From: Lunularia cruciata
Taxonomy: Eukaryota; Streptophyta; Marchantiopsida; Lunulariales; Lunulariaceae
DNA length: 64,000 nucleotides
Direction: 5' to 3'
NCBI GenBank assembly: GCA_948567375.1
Contig: OX419759.1
Location: forward strand, 61,656,593-61,720,592
Every line of letters starts with the position of its first letter. Position 1 is the first letter of the stretch. This document shows positions 32,027 through 44,751 of this stretch, piece by piece. Made by a program: the position numbers and the translations under genes. The notes beneath the pieces were generated by a model, which was not told the DNA's origin, did no database searches, and saw only the letters and a list, made by a program, of their open reading frames with translations.

Positions 32027-34092
32027 TTGTACCAACAATGGATACACTGTGGATATGTATCAAGAGCCAATGAAGCAAAGTATTTTCAGGGCCCTAATGG
32101 TGATATTCAAACCCAAGTGCACTTTGTATGTGACAAAGAATTAGGTGGTTATCTTCCATCATATGTTTGCATGAGAGGAGGTGAATTGGGCAAAGTGTTT
32201 TCACCAATGAACAAGGCAAAGGATTGTGAATTGGAGAATGTAGTTGTTGTCATACTACTTTGTGCAGTTTGTAGCGCATTTCTACTTTGGATTGAACTTG
32301 TTGACTTTGGAAGATATTTAGAGAATGGTTTCTCACTTCCACCTAGATCTTTGTCGAGATGCGGATGCAGACAAGCAATAGTATATCAAACAAATCCAAG
32401 CAAGCAATGAACACTTTGCCAGGATGGGGCAACAAAAGATAGTGGCAACTACCATTCCGAAGACAAAGAAGCAAAATAGACCTGAAGGGGTAGTGTCACC
32501 AGTTCAGCCACACAAGACAAGAAGATTAAACCCAAGGAGTGAATCACTAGTGGACCTATCTTTGAGAGTAGAGTCTTAAGGCAAGGTTGAGTACAAGTCA
32601 AAAGATTTGGATGAAGAAGAAGAAGGAGAAGAAGAGCTCATGTTATAGAGCAAGGAGTCAAGTAGTGAGAATGAAGGAGAACCTAAAGTACAATAGGCAG
32701 TAGGTTGAGGAGGAGAATAGGGAGTTCCATGTGGCAATTGAGCATATGGAAGGAAGAGATACTCCATATTTGGAATTGCCTAAAGTGGAGATGGCTAAAG
32801 ATTAGGATGAAGAGCCAAGACTAGTGCTCTAGAGGGGAGTTAGGTCAATGAAGAGTATGCAATCTGCAACTACAAGGACAAGCCAAGCCAATGAAGGTGA
32901 AGAAAGCTCAGAGGATGTCAAGTTAACAGTGAGAAGATCACAACTTTGGGTAAGGCACCTATGGATGACTTGCTTGCCAAAGCCAAGTACAAATATAATA
33001 TAGACAAGGTGGTGGACTGCGGCAGAGTAGAGTATCAGTCAAAGATTGTGTGTCTCTTGTTCTTGCAGTTGAAGTAGAGAAGGAGGAACTGAAGAAAGAT
33101 CATTTTGAGGTGAAGGATGAGTTGCAAGTTGTGAAGTACCTAAGTGATGAAGTGCAAGTGTTAAAGTAGGAATTAACCTGAAGTGAAGAAGAAGTCAAAG
33201 AACTTTGGGTTGATGTGGTCCTATAGAGGATAATTTCAGCTAACTTGAAGGAGAGTTTGGCAAAGTGCAAGAAAGATCTTGAATGTCAAGCCAAAGAAGT
33301 GAAGAATCCAAAGGCATCATTCAGGAAATTGAAGAGAGCCTTCAATGAAACGCATTTGGAAGCCATGCACTCCAAGGCAATTGTAGTAGTGATGGACCGG
33401 GAGTTGGAGCACTTGTGGTTAAGTGCAGCTGAGAAGGATCAGGCCTGGCAACAAGAGTTGGCAAACCAAAGTCAAGAAGAAGAAAGGTTGCAAGATCTGG
33501 TGAACTGCACAGAAGCTCAGGTTGTCCATCATGTAGAGGAGAAGAAGATGTTGAAAGCAAAGTATAAAGAATAATTACAGATGTACCATGAGGAGTTGAA
33601 GGTGGAGAGAACTCATGGAAGTACATCAAAATTAGTAGTAGAGATCAGTATGAGGTTAAAGGCAATGTTCAACACTCAAACCAAAGTCAGAATGAAGGAA
33701 GCTAAACTGCACAAATTAAAATTACTTGTGCATGAGACAAGGAAGAGAAGAGCAAAGGAAGCAATATGAACAATCTCTTAATTCATCTTAGAGATAGAGT
33801 AGATAAGAAGATGGTAGAGGTAGGAGAAAATGTATGTCTTAGACTAGATTTAGTTAGATTGGAATTAGATGAACTTTGTGGTAATATAAAGGTAAGAGTG
33901 CAAGTGTCTTTGGGTGAGTTACCTCGAGAGGTTAGAGTAGACAGAGAGAATGTAGTGAGGATATCTCTGACTTCAGTTGCAATTCAAACTAAAGACGTGA
34001 TAGAAGAGATAGAAGTAGTAGATAGACCCAAAGTGCAAGACCAGATTGTAGATACATTGGGTGTAGAACCCAAAGTAGAAGTAGACATCTGA
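32027..34092 (+). pseudogene. U3-encoded coiled-coil reading frame, copy 1 (element F 5' LTR)
   Basis: Broken pieces with the same order as in the other two LTR copies. First, a segment ending in a Cys-containing hydrophobic stretch (32209 onward, SPMNKAKDCELEN, LLCAVCSAFLLWIEL). Second, an acidic Glu-rich stretch (about 32580-32760). Third, a long coiled-coil stretch rich in Lys, Glu and Leu (33245-33574). Last, the best-conserved domain 33766-34092: MNNLLIHLRDRVDKKMVEVG, followed by LRLDLVRLELDEL. No known family recognised. It lies wholly upstream of the LTR TATA box, so within U3. Confidence 0.6.
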
Positions 34093-34219
34093 TTGGATTA
34101 GTAACAATTTTTGAGATGTGAAGATGTGTGAAATGTGAACAAAATGATTTGGATTTGAGGATTTGTAAAGGAGCAGATAAAGCAATTTAGGTAGTTAGAT
34201 AACTATTGAGTGCTTTGTC

Positions 34220-34226
34220 TATTTAA
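34220..34226 (+). promoter_or_regulatory. TATA box in element F 5' LTR
   Basis: TATTTAA in the context GCTTTGTCTATTTAAGG. The same site is at 44059-44065, 45745-45751 and 54275-54281 in the other copies. Conservation at one place in four LTR copies supports a promoter. Confidence 0.65.
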
Positions 34227-34921
34227 GGAGTCATTTGTAGTGATGCATTTTTATTTAGTTCAATTAATACTTTTGAGTTGAGTTGAGTTGAGAAAAGTTG
34301 AGTAAAGCAAAGGATTGTAACTCAATCCTTGTCGTTTAAGCTTAATTTTGAGTACCAATCATGTGTGTGTGGTTGTGAGTGTTTGGAGAAGTTTGGATTG
34401 CAATCAATGAATCTTAGATGTTGGATTTTGCAGCTATGATTCCATTCTCTATGTTTGATCTTGAGTGGACAACAATCAAAGCAATGCTTTGACAAATTTG
34501 TGTGGAATTGTATGTTGGTAGTATTCTGCATTTGTGATCACAACATTGGATTGATGCAAGCAACTTTGATTGAGGAAGTTGTGCCTTTAGTGGAAGGGTG
34601 GAACACAATTCCAAGACAAAGTCAATTTGTGATGAAGTACCTTCTTTGGGAGAATTGAATAATCACAATCAAGACTGACTTGGAAAGATTGGAAGAATTG
34701 TGATTTATGGGTGTCATTATTTTGTGACAAGAATGCGAATTGAGCACTTGTTACTCTCTTTTGGGTGTGGTTTCTACCCAAGAGATCAAAGAAGCAATCA
34801 AGAGGAACTATTTGGTTATTGTTACTTTCTATTTGACCATTTTTTACTCATATCTTTATGGGAACAAACAATTACTTAGCAATTATTGCAAGATTGATCC
34901 TTGCTAAGTTGTCACATAATT

Positions 34922-34940
34922 TTGGCACTACTACTGAGGA
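34922..34940 (+). promoter_or_regulatory. Decayed primer binding site of element F (possibly tRNA-Asp type)
   Basis: TTGGCACTACTACTGAGGA lies six bases after the LTR end. Compared with the plant tRNA-Asp complement TGGCGCCGTTGCCGGGGA, 11 of 18 positions match, and all seven differences are transitions, six of them C-to-T or G-to-A, as expected from decay of methylated DNA. The tRNA identity is inference. Confidence 0.5.
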
Positions 34941-35003
34941 TACAAATCTTGGGAGTAGAAGAATACAAAGCCAAATCCTAAGTTAATTATCCAAAAAATA
35001 TGA

Positions 35004-36930
35004 ATGTCTATATCAAGAGAACAATGGGAAGAGTGTGCTTGTAGAAAAACTCTACAACATGAAGAAGAAGAACATCAAAAGAGCCAATTTACTAATGAAG
35101 AATCTGAGAAGGTGGCATTGGATCTACAACTTCTTCACAAAGTTCAAGAAGCCTTGCAAGAACTCAAACAAAAGAATGAAAAGTTGGGTGGTGAGACTAC
35201 TTTACACCTCCTCATTGCAAAAGAAAGAAATATGCAAGTGGAAAAACATATGCAGTATGACAAGCACACCAACTTCCTCAAAAACTATCAAGGGAGCCGG
35301 TTTTTTGAAAGATTTGATTTGTGATAAGACAACACAAATCTTGAATGAAGAAGAGTGTCAATACATCTTATATACAATCCCCCAAATAGTTCATTGGGAT
35401 CTTGAAGAGAAATTTGATGATATTGACCCTCTTCCTCAACCTCGGGTTGAAGTCAATGTGCCTCTAATAAAAGTACCTATTGATGAAGACCCAAATTTGA
35501 ATTTGGTACCTTGGGATCCCTTGCCTGAATCCAAAGTACAATCACTAGCCAATACCTCAGGCCAACCAAGTTCAATACCACCACAACCCTTTTATCATAC
35601 TTACAACATGTCATCTCTCTATGTTACCAAACAAGCTTACCAAAAGTATAAGAGGACTAAACATGATGAAGACCTTGATGAATTCATTGAGGAGTTTGAA
35701 GTTATCTCCTTTGCAATAAAGGAGCACAACTCTATTGATTGGTTGCATATTTTCCTAAGTCTGCTCCACAAGAAAGCAAGCAGCTGGTATACCTACATAA
35801 CTCAGAAGGGGTTCAAACTAGCAAATTGGATAGGCTTGCAAGACAACTTCTTGAAACAATTCTGGGAAGTTGATTACAATTCAAATGTATTTACAACACT
35901 CAATGATTGGATCAGAGTAAGAATGATAAGTTAAGAGACCATTCTGAGCAGTTCATGGCTTTGGTGAACCAAGTATGAAGCACTGTAGTGTGGTGGGGTA
36001 CTCCGATGCCCAAGCCATTACTTGGTTTCTTGGGGGATTTCCACCAGAGATTTCTATTTTTGCTAGGAAGAGAAATGTAACTTCCTTGGACAAAGTACTT
36101 AAGCATGTTGCCAGATATGAAGCAACTCACTCTCATTTGGCAGGTAACAAAAGAAATCAAGAGAAGAAAGGCAAGAAGCCAAGACAAAGGGCTTCTTGCA
36201 GTACCTCCCTTTCTTCAGAAGAATCCTCCACGTCCTCTACTTCTTCTTTGGAATCAAGAGAAGATGTAAAGCCAAAGAGAAACAAAAGACAAGGAGGAAA
36301 GAAGGCATTAACTACTCTAGCAAAAGGAGTCACCAAGACAAATGCTAAGCTGGAGACTCTTATAAAAGAGTTTGTGGATTTCAAGATCCAAATGATTGAG
36401 GCAAAGAATAGAAGAAAAACTCCTTCATTTGGAAGACCAAATGTATGGTGCATTGCATGTGGCAAGTTGGGTCATGCTAACACAAAGTGTTTGACAAGAA
36501 ATGCATTTCTGGTGCAACATATTGATTGTGTTCCAAGTTGGGACCAGAATGAGGACATGAGTTGGTATATCAGACTCAAGATGTATGACTTCAAGCAAGT
36601 ACATCATATCAAGGTCCAAGGTATGGACCACAAGAGTACACCAACAACTCATCCCAACAAAGAATTCCAATGGGAAACCAAAACCATCCTCAAAATGTTG
36701 CACCAAGGGCATGTTACAATTGTGGCTTGATGGGCCATTAGTCACCAAATTTCCCTAAGCCAAGATGTTAGATCAGTATGTTCCCACTTTGTGGGAACTG
36801 CAAGGGGTTTAGTCACATGGGCAACCAGTATCCATATCCACCCAACCTAGAGCTTCCGGTCAAGTATGTGCAGACTCTGGCTAAGCAAGTTGCACTTCAA
36901 GCAAAAGGTGATGCCATGATGAATTGCATT
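35004..36930 (+). pseudogene. Element F gag (broken), two zinc knuckles
   Basis: An N-terminal coiled-coil piece (35004-35324) is followed by a capsid-like segment read near 35640-35900 (KRTKHDEDLDEFIEEFEVIS and KKASSWYTYI). After frameshifts, 35975-36730 contains a Lys/Ser-rich linker and the knuckle CIACGKLGHANTKC near 36450-36490. A second knuckle-like CYNCGLMGH (36709-36735) lies out of frame, and a CGNCKGFSHMGNQ segment follows. Gag would package the RNA. Several frames and stops. Confidence 0.8.
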
Positions 36931-38215
36931 ACCCTTGAAGAGGAATGACCTCAAGAAGGAAGACCAGCCTTAGAAGGGAAATGGGCAGAAATTGATGTAT
37001 TGAGAGTTGAGACACGCTTAAGGAAGAAGACAAATGATCCCAAAGAAGTAAGTACTACTTTGTTGTCTTCAAGAAAGGCAAAGTGCCTATATCCTAAAGC
37101 AATCTCATCTTCTAAGGAGAAGAAAATTTTGGTGAAAGCCAAGGCCAAAGCCTTGCAGAAAGAAATCCACAAAGTAGTGCAAAGAACTCAAGAAATAAGT
37201 TTGGAGGTAGACCCAAAAATGTAACCTCCAGTATTTACGGCTAACATCTGATCCAAAGTAGAGGATCTGATTCAAGCCAAGGTGGTTAAACCACCCAAAG
37301 TACCTTGGGTCTAGACCATTAGTACTTTGATCACTAGTCTGAAGTGACCCAAAGTAAGGTCGGAGCGGGGTGAGACCTCAAACCCAAAGATGAAGCCAAA
37401 GAATGTGAAAATGGTGAGAGTACTCCAATATGATATTGTGGCAGATTTGGCATCTACCCAAGCCAACATAACCATTAAAAACTATGGACAACAAGTTGTA
37501 CAAGAAGCAGGTGAATTCAACCCTCAAGAAAGTAAGCGTGATGACCAAAAAAGATTTACCAACAACATATTATATTGAGCAAGAAAATTTGGGATCTCTT
37601 GAAGTAGATGCGGAGATTGTGGGTTGCATGATCACATATATACCCATTGACTTGAGTCTAGGAGTGAATATCATGATAGAAGATTCCGCACATTGATTGG
37701 GGTATCATACATCTCAACCTACACCCCAAATCTTGAAGTTTGCAGATCAAATCAGGCATTGACCTTTGGGCATGCTGTCCAAAAAGGTTATTGGAGGATT
37801 AACCTTCAAATTGAACAATTGTGTTAAGACTAGTGACCAAAATTGATTACCATTGTTGATCAAAAGGCCTTGGTTGTACAATGCCCAAGTTTTTTTGGAC
37901 ACCAATAGAAATTGAGGTTTAAGGACATCTTGTACAAAGACCAAAAATTGGTGATAGTCAATTGGATGAAGATTCCACACCTTGGGAAAACAACTTTGTT
38001 GGAAGATGAAGATGAATCCAAAGATGAAGATGAATCCAAAGATTCATTGTCTTTGTCTTCAAAAGACTTGGATGAAGAAGTCCAAGTCAATTACTTGGAA
38101 TGCTACAAGGTGGAGGTTGAAGAAGAAGATCCATATGATGTCACCTCAGGTAATAGTGATTTGGAGGAAGGGGGGATGAGCTCCATCTGACTTGCATTAA
38201 GCCAAGTCAGCCATG
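36931..38215 (+). pseudogene. Element F protease region (very degenerate)
   Basis: Basic and acidic open pieces (37000-37224, 37390-37578, 37912-38190) lie where the protease and its linkers belong. A clear active-site D(S/T)G was not found. The acidic run near 38000-38100 is rich in Glu, Asp and Ser. Confidence 0.5.
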
Positions 38216-39780
38216 TTGTGGGAGTCATCAACCCTGATGAATGTCAAGATGTCATCTTGAAAGAAGACAAAATTTTGAAAATATCCAAGACAGTCACTTC
38301 TAACGAGTTGGCATGATACATTGCTTTGTTTATTGAGTATTAGGATGTATTCACTTGGTCTATTGATCAAATGTTGGGTATTCCATAGAATTGGGGAACA
38401 TTGGATTCATCTTGTTAAAGGTGTAGTTCCAGTTTGGCAATGATAGTATCATCTGAACCCAAAGTACTCACTCTTAGTGAAAGATGAAATCTGCAAGCAC
38501 TTATGGGTCAGAATACTTTTTCTAGTCTTGAGTAGTGAATGGGTATCTCCCATTATCATTGTTCCAAAGAAGAAGACGGGGAAGATTCAAGTGTGCCAAG
38601 ATTTTTGCAAACTAATGTAGTAACAAGGAAGCATCATCATCCTTTACCTTTTACAAACACAATTTTGGATCAAGTAGCAGGCCATCCTTGCTATAGTTTT
38701 CTTGATGGATTACAATCAAGTGTCCATTTGAGAAGAAGACACAAATAAAACCACATTCACTACCAATCGGGGCACATTTGCATATAATAAAATGACCTTT
38801 GGGCTATGTAATGCTCCCACTACTTTCCAATAAATGATGAATGCCATTTTTAAAGACTTTATGTGAAAGTTTCTAGAAGTCTTCATTGATGATTTTTGTG
38901 TGTTTGGCCAAAAAGATGTACACTTGGATTACTGTCACCAATTGTTTGAAAGGTGTTGTTCTGCCGGATTGTCATTGCACTTGGAGAAATGCTTCTTTGC
39001 AATGAAGGAGGGACTTCTATTGGGGCATTGGGTCTCAAGTCACGGAATTGAAGTTGACGTTGAGAGGGTAAAAGTTATCTCAACTTTGGAATCCCCTAAA
39101 AACATTTGGGAGTTGAAGCCTTCTCGGGACATGTTGGATATTACAAACACTTTGTGTCTACTTATGCGGTGCTAGCTGCACCCTTTGAGGAAGCTTCTAA
39201 AGAAGTCCAAAGACTATTTATGGGAAGCAAAATAAGAAGAAGCTTTCTAAGTATTGAAAAAGAAGCTAGTGAAAGCACCAATAATGAGGGCTTTGAATTG
39301 GGATGTCCCTATCCATGTGTATGTGGATACTTCATCGATGGAAATTAGATTAGTCATGAGTTAGAAGGACAATAAGAAGAAGAACTATCCAATCTATAAT
39401 GCAAACTAACAACTTTTAGTTGCAAAGAAGGACTACACTATGATTGAAAGAGAAGCACTCAGGATGGTATGCCTGTAAGAAGTTTCACCACTACTTGTTG
39501 GGATACAAGTTTGTATTCCATGTAGACCATTATGCATGCAATATTTGGTGAAGAAGGCAGATTTGTTTGAGCAAATTGCCAGATGGATCTTGTTGCTACA
39601 AGAATTCACATACATGATACAAGTAAGAAAGGAGCTTTGCATTCAAATGCGGACTTCCTATCCAGGTTGGAGACTCAAGACCAAGACCGGGAGGTAGATG
39701 ACCGGTTTCCTAATGAAGAATTGTATCACTTGATGGCAATGTGAAGTATGAGGTATGTGGTAAAATATCACTATTTTCAT
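38216..39780 (+). pseudogene. Element F reverse transcriptase and RNase H (broken)
   Basis: Motifs in order: a fingers start near 38540 (WVSPIIIVPKKKTG-like), FGLCNAPTTFQ near 38799, the catalytic VFIDDFCVFG near 38880-38909, then LHLEKCFFAMKEGLLLGHWV and AFSGHVGYYKHFV (39111 onward). RNase H is only faintly visible to about 39700. Stops and frame changes are frequent. Confidence 0.85.
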
Positions 39781-40830
39781 ACTTGCCAATGTCCTAAGGG
39801 ACTGGACCTAGAGTAGAGGGTAATCTTCCTTAGGAAAATAGGACCATATGAGCTAAAGCATAACATTTTGTTTAAGATGGGTGGAGACAAAGTCCTTTGA
39901 AGGTGCTTAGAAGCATAAGTAGGAGGAGTAATTGAGTCCTTACATTTAGAAGCATCTAGAGGACACTATGCCTTGAAGAACACCGCAAAGAAAACTTTGG
40001 CAATAGGGTATAGGTGGCCTACAATGTATAAGGATACTCAAGCCCATATCCAAAGTTGTGATGCCTATCAAAGAATAGGAAAGCCAATGGCTTCTTCACA
40101 ATGGCCTTTGAGACCAATTTTACCATTTTCCCTTTTGAGAAATGGGAATTGATTTTGTGGGTCCAATTCAACCAGTGACCAAGGACTCACTTTTTGAACT
40201 TGCTTATGGAAGCATTAACCAAGTACTGCCAGATAAACATCAGAAGATGACTCTTTACGACCCAAAAGCCAATGGATTAACAAAGAAGGCAAATGGATTC
40301 TTGTGTAAAATTTTGAATCAGGTGACTGTCAACTATGCTTACGATTGGGATACAAAGTTACCATCAACTTTTTGGGCATATAGAATGACAGAAAAGATCA
40401 CCACCAAGCAAACACCATATTTCTTGACATATGGATTGCATCCCATACTACCATATCGGATCCTATAAAAAGCATAAATGTCAAAGGAAGAAAGTCAAGA
40501 TCTTTGATCCATCAACTGATGTGGTTAGAGGAGAAAAGAGACAATGCAATGCAAACCACAAAGGAAATACAAGATGAGTGGAAAGTCAAGCATGATAAGC
40601 ACATTAGGCCTAATGCTAATTGGAAGAGAGACTTGGTACTATTAAATGACAATTGCTGAATATTTTTTCCAGGCAAGCTATACCTTAGGTGGATATGGCC
40701 ATACCATGTAATGCACATCTATGACAATGGCTCTATTCAACTTGTAGATTTGGAAGGAGATCCTTTTGCCACTTGCATAAACAAGTGGAGAGTCAGAAAA
40801 TATTGGATTGTGGACACAAAAGTGTAAATA
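39781..40830 (+). pseudogene. Element F integrase (broken)
   Basis: Zinc-module remnants lie near 39970-40080 (CDAYQRIGKP-like). The core begins MGIDFVGPIQP at 40142 with the first Asp kept. The second Asp region seems deleted, and the Glu region reads ANGLTKKANG (Glu replaced by Lys). The C-terminal part near 40680-40826 has RWIWPYHVMHIYDNGSIQLV and ends with TAA. No chromodomain. Confidence 0.82.
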
Positions 40831-40865
40831 AGAGAGGAAGCTGATGTTCATATGAATGCTCATAT

Positions 40866-40880
40866 TTGAGGGAGGGGGTT
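40866..40880 (+). promoter_or_regulatory. Polypurine tract of element F
   Basis: TTGAGGGAGGGGGTT directly before TGTGTTACCC. It sets the left edge of the 3' LTR and so places the coiled-coil frame inside the LTR. Confidence 0.75.
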
Positions 40881-41991
40881 TGTGTTACCCACATATTATT
40901 TATTATTTTGAGTTTTCAAGAAGAAGTGCAAATTTGAAGCCAAATTGAAGCAAGATGGCAAAGAAAGGAGAAGAATCATGTGTTTGGGTCAAACATGAAG
41001 AAGTCTACTTTGTGTTAGAGGAAGAAGAACTCAGATCAGACTTGATAGGTGTTATAAACAAAGGAAGGGGAAAAAGGCGACCGCGTAGGAAAAATGAAGG
41101 ATGGGAAGGAACAAACAAAGGAAGGGTACTTCACCTTGGGATAATCAATCCGATGCAAAGAATTTGTAACAACTTTCCTTTGGGTCAAACTAGTCAAGAA
41201 GGTACAATCAAGAAAAAGGTTGATTTGTGAGCGAGATAAAATTGAAAGTGACGGAGCAATGCATGTAGAAGGCTTGAGTGTCAAGTGAAGATCAACTAAA
41301 GAATGACCACCAAGTATAATGCTATAAGGTTAAGAATTTGTCAAGGAATTTCCAGAATGTCAAGAAGATATCCTATTCCTCTCAATAGTTGTCCCAAAGG
41401 AATCAAAATTATGGGGCCAAACAAGAGTTTTATTTTCCAAAGACCGGAGGGAGTTAGAATCACTTGTCCATGTGAGGGGATAATTTCCCAACAAACTAGA
41501 ATTTGCAAGCGCACAATGCCAATGAAGGGAGGTAGGAAGTCTCCTTCTCTCATAGTGAAAAATCAATTGGAGGTTGGATGTAATGGCAAGGATCAAAGTC
41601 TTAGTAGACTTTGGATCACTTTCCTGGCCTAGAATTGGAACTTGAATTTTCTAGGGTTTATGGCAGAGATAACTACTAGTAATTTTGAAGAGGGTCCCAA
41701 AGCGGAGGGGAAGAGAGGCAATCCTGATTGATGGACAGGGTCAGATTGGAGATTAGTCTTGGGAAAGGAAGTTGGGGATGCGGCCGGGATCACCTTCTAC
41801 CAAAAGGGAGATTCTTTGGAGGAAACCATAGAGGTTAAGAATTCTTCAATGCTCCTCACACCAACAATGGATACAAGGTGGATATGTATCGGACCAATGA
41901 GGCAAAGTATCATCGGGGCCTTGATGGCAATGTACATGACAAATAATCAGGTGGTATTCTTCCCTCAGATGTCTATATGAGATAAGGTGAA

Positions 41992-43930
41992 TTGGGCAAA
42001 GTGTTTTCACCAATGAACAAGGCAAATGATTGTGAAATGGAGAATGCAAGTGCCACCACACTACTTTGTGTAGTTTGCAGTATATTTCTACTTAGGATTG
42101 AACTTGCTGACTTAGGAGGAGAAATAAATAATGGTTTCTCACTTCCACCCAAATCTATGTCAAGATGCAAGATGAAGATGAGCAATAGTATATCAGACAA
42201 ATCTGAGCGGGTGATGAACACTTTGACAAAATGGAGCAACAAAAGATAGTGGTAATTACCATTCTGAAGATGAAGAACCAAAATAGACCTAAAGAGGTAG
42301 TGTCATTAGCTCAGCCACATAAGAGAAGAAGATTAAACCCCAAGGAGTGAATTAGTGATGGACTTGTCTTTGAGAGTAGAGTTTGAAGGCAAGGCCAAGT
42401 ACAAGTCAGAAGATTTGGATGATGAAGAAGAAGAAGAGCTCATTTTGCAGAGCAAGGAATCAAGCAATGAGAATGAAGGAGAACCCAAAGTCCAACAGTC
42501 AGTTGAAGAAGTGGTTGAGGAGGAGGATTGGGAGTTCCATGAGGCCATTGAGCATATGGAAGGAGGAAATACTCCATATTTGGAATTGTCTGAAGTGGAG
42601 ATGGCCAAAGATCAGGATGAAGAGCCAAGGCTGGTGTTCCATAGGGGAGTTAGGCTGAAGAGGAGTATGTAGTCTGCAACTGCAAAGACAAGCCGATCGA
42701 ATGAAGGTGAAGAAAGCTTGGAGGATGTTAAGTTAACAGTGAGAAGATCATGACTTTGGGGTAAGGTGCATATGTATTACTTGCCTGCCAAGGCTGATTA
42801 CAAAGATTATGAAGATGAGGTGGTGGAGTGCAGCAGAGTAGAGTATCTTTCAAAGATTGTGTGCCTCTTGTTGTTGCAATTGAAGTAGAAGAAGGAGGAA
42901 CGGAAGAAAGATCAGCAAGAGGTGAAGGATGAGTTGCAAGTTATGAAGTACCTAAGCGATGAAGTGCATGTGTTAAAGCAAGAGTAACCCAAAGAGAAGA
43001 AGAAGTTAAAGAACTTCAGGTTGATGTGGTACTACATAGGAAGATTTCAACTAACTTGCAAAAGAGTTTGGGAAAGCATGGGGAAGATCTTGGATGTCGA
43101 GCCAAAGAAGTGAAGAACCACAAGGCAACGTTCAAGAAATTGAAGAGAGACTTTAATGAAATGCATCTGGAAGCCATGCACTCCAAGGTGATTGCATTAG
43201 TGATGGAGTAGGAGTTGGAGCGCTTGGAATTAAGTGTATTTGAGAAGGATCAGGCCTGGCAACATGAGTTAGCAAGCCAAAGTCAAGAAGAAGAAAGGTT
43301 GCAAGATTTGGTGAAATGTGCAGAAGCTCAAATTATCCATCATGTAGAGGAGAAGAAGATGTTGAAGGCATAGTATGAAGAAGAATTACATATGTATTGT
43401 GAGGAGTTGAAGGTGGAGAGAACTCATGGAAGTACATCTAAACCAATAGTAGAGATCATTGTGAGGTCAAAAGTGATGTTCAACATTAAAGCAAAAGTTA
43501 GAATGGAGGAAGCTTGACTGCATGAATTCAAATTACTTGTGCAATAGACAAGGAAGAGAAGAGCAAAGGAAGCAGATTTATGAACAATCTCTTAATTCAT
43601 CTTAGAGATAGAGTAGATAGGAAGATGGTAGAGGTAGGAGACAATGTATGTCTCGGACTAGATTTAGTTAGACTCAAATTAGATGAACTTTGTGATAGTG
43701 TAAAGTTAGGAACCCAAGGCAAGGTAATTGATATAGGAGTGCAAGTGCCTTTGGGTGAGTTACCTAAAGAGGTTAGAGTAGAGAGAGAATGTAGTTAGGA
43801 TATCCATGACTTCAATTGTAGTTCAGACAGAAGATGTCATAGAAAAGATAGAAGTTTTAGATAGAGCCAAAGTGCAAGACCAAATTGTAAATACATTGGG
43901 TATAGAAGCCAAAGTAGATGTAGATATTGG
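41992..43930 (+). pseudogene. U3-encoded coiled-coil reading frame, copy 2 (element F 3' LTR)
   Basis: Open pieces: 41992-42249 (SPMNKANDCEMEN, TTLLCVVCSIFLLRIEL), 42355-42672 (acidic, EEEEELILQSKESS, then EEDWEFHEAIEHMEG), 43026-43211 (coiled coil, KATFKKLKRDFNEMHLEAMH) and 43580-43798 (MNNLLIHLRDRVDRKMVEVG). The same segments in the same order occur in the solo LTR and the 5' LTR. I recognise no family. It resembles a filament-like or scaffold protein more than an enzyme. Because it sits in U3, it would be on the 3' end of the genomic RNA. Confidence 0.6.
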
Positions 43931-44058
43931 ATCAGATTAGTAACAATTTTTGAGATGTGAAGAGGTGTGAAATGTAAAAAAAATGATTTGGATTTGAAGA
44001 TTTGTAAAATAGCAATTGAAGTAGTTTAGGTAGCTAGATAACTATTGAGTGCTTTGCC

Positions 44059-44065
44059 TATTTAA
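44059..44065 (+). promoter_or_regulatory. TATA box in element F 3' LTR
   Basis: TATTTAA, same context as at 34220. Confidence 0.65.
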
Positions 44066-44751
44066 GGGGACATTTGTATTGATGTATTTTTATTCAGTTC
44101 AATTTAGTATTCATATTTTTGAAGTTGAGTAAAGCAAGGTACTATAGCTCAGTTCTCATCATTTAAGCTTAATTCTAAGTATCAATCATGTGTGTGTGGT
44201 TGTGACTGTATGTTTGGAGAAGTTAAATTCCAATTAGTGAATGTTAGATGTTGGATTCTGTAGCTTTGATTCCATTCTTTATGTTTGATCCTGACTGGAT
44301 AGAAATCAAAGCAATGTGTTGAAAAATCTGTGAGGAATTGTAGTGTTGGTCATATTTTGCATTTGTGATCACAACATTGGATTGATGCAAAACAACTTTG
44401 ATTGAGGAAGTTGTGCCTTCAATGGAAGAGTGGAACACAATTCCAAGGCAAAGTCACTTTGTGGTGAAGTAGCCTTCTTTGGGAGAACTGAATCATCACA
44501 ATCAAGATTGAATTGGAAAGATTTGGAAGAATTGTGATTTATGGGTATCATTATTTTGTGACAAGACTACAAATTGAGCCCTTGTTACTCTCTTTTGGAT
44601 GTGGTTTCTACCCAAGAGATTAAAGAAGCAATCAAGAAGAACTATTTGGTTGCTATTTACTTCATATTTGACCATTTCTGACTTGTAACTCTAAGGGAAC
44701 AAATGATTACTTAGCAATTACTACAAAAGTGATACTTGCTGAATTGTCACA

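Larger units (their letters stand above)
31971..34916 (+). repeat. Element F 5' LTR, right part
   Basis: It aligns with 41806-44751 of the 3' LTR, and with 52130-54957 of a solo LTR, and ends in GTTGTCACA. TATA box at 34220-34226. Together with 29118-29254 it forms a 5' LTR split by H2 and shortened at its left end. Confidence 0.85.
34917..40880 (+). mobile_element. Element F interior: non-chromodomain Ty3/gypsy element with giant LTRs
   Basis: Between a long LTR ending at 34916 and the next starting at 40881 lie a primer-site remnant, gag with zinc knuckles, protease region, reverse transcriptase with FIDDFCVFG, RNase H and integrase, then a purine tract. With both LTRs the element covers about 29118-44751 including the H2 insertion. 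It is far more decayed than B or C. Catalytic box and Asp-type primer site point to the Athila/Tat side of plant gypsy elements (inference). Confidence 0.88.
40881..44751 (+). repeat. Element F 3' LTR, 3871 bp
   Basis: TGTGTTACCC at the start and TTGTCACA at the end. It is colinear with the 5' LTR remnant, and with the solo LTR at 51312-54957 over its whole length. Most of it is U3, since the conserved TATA box is at 44059-44065. Confidence 0.87.
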
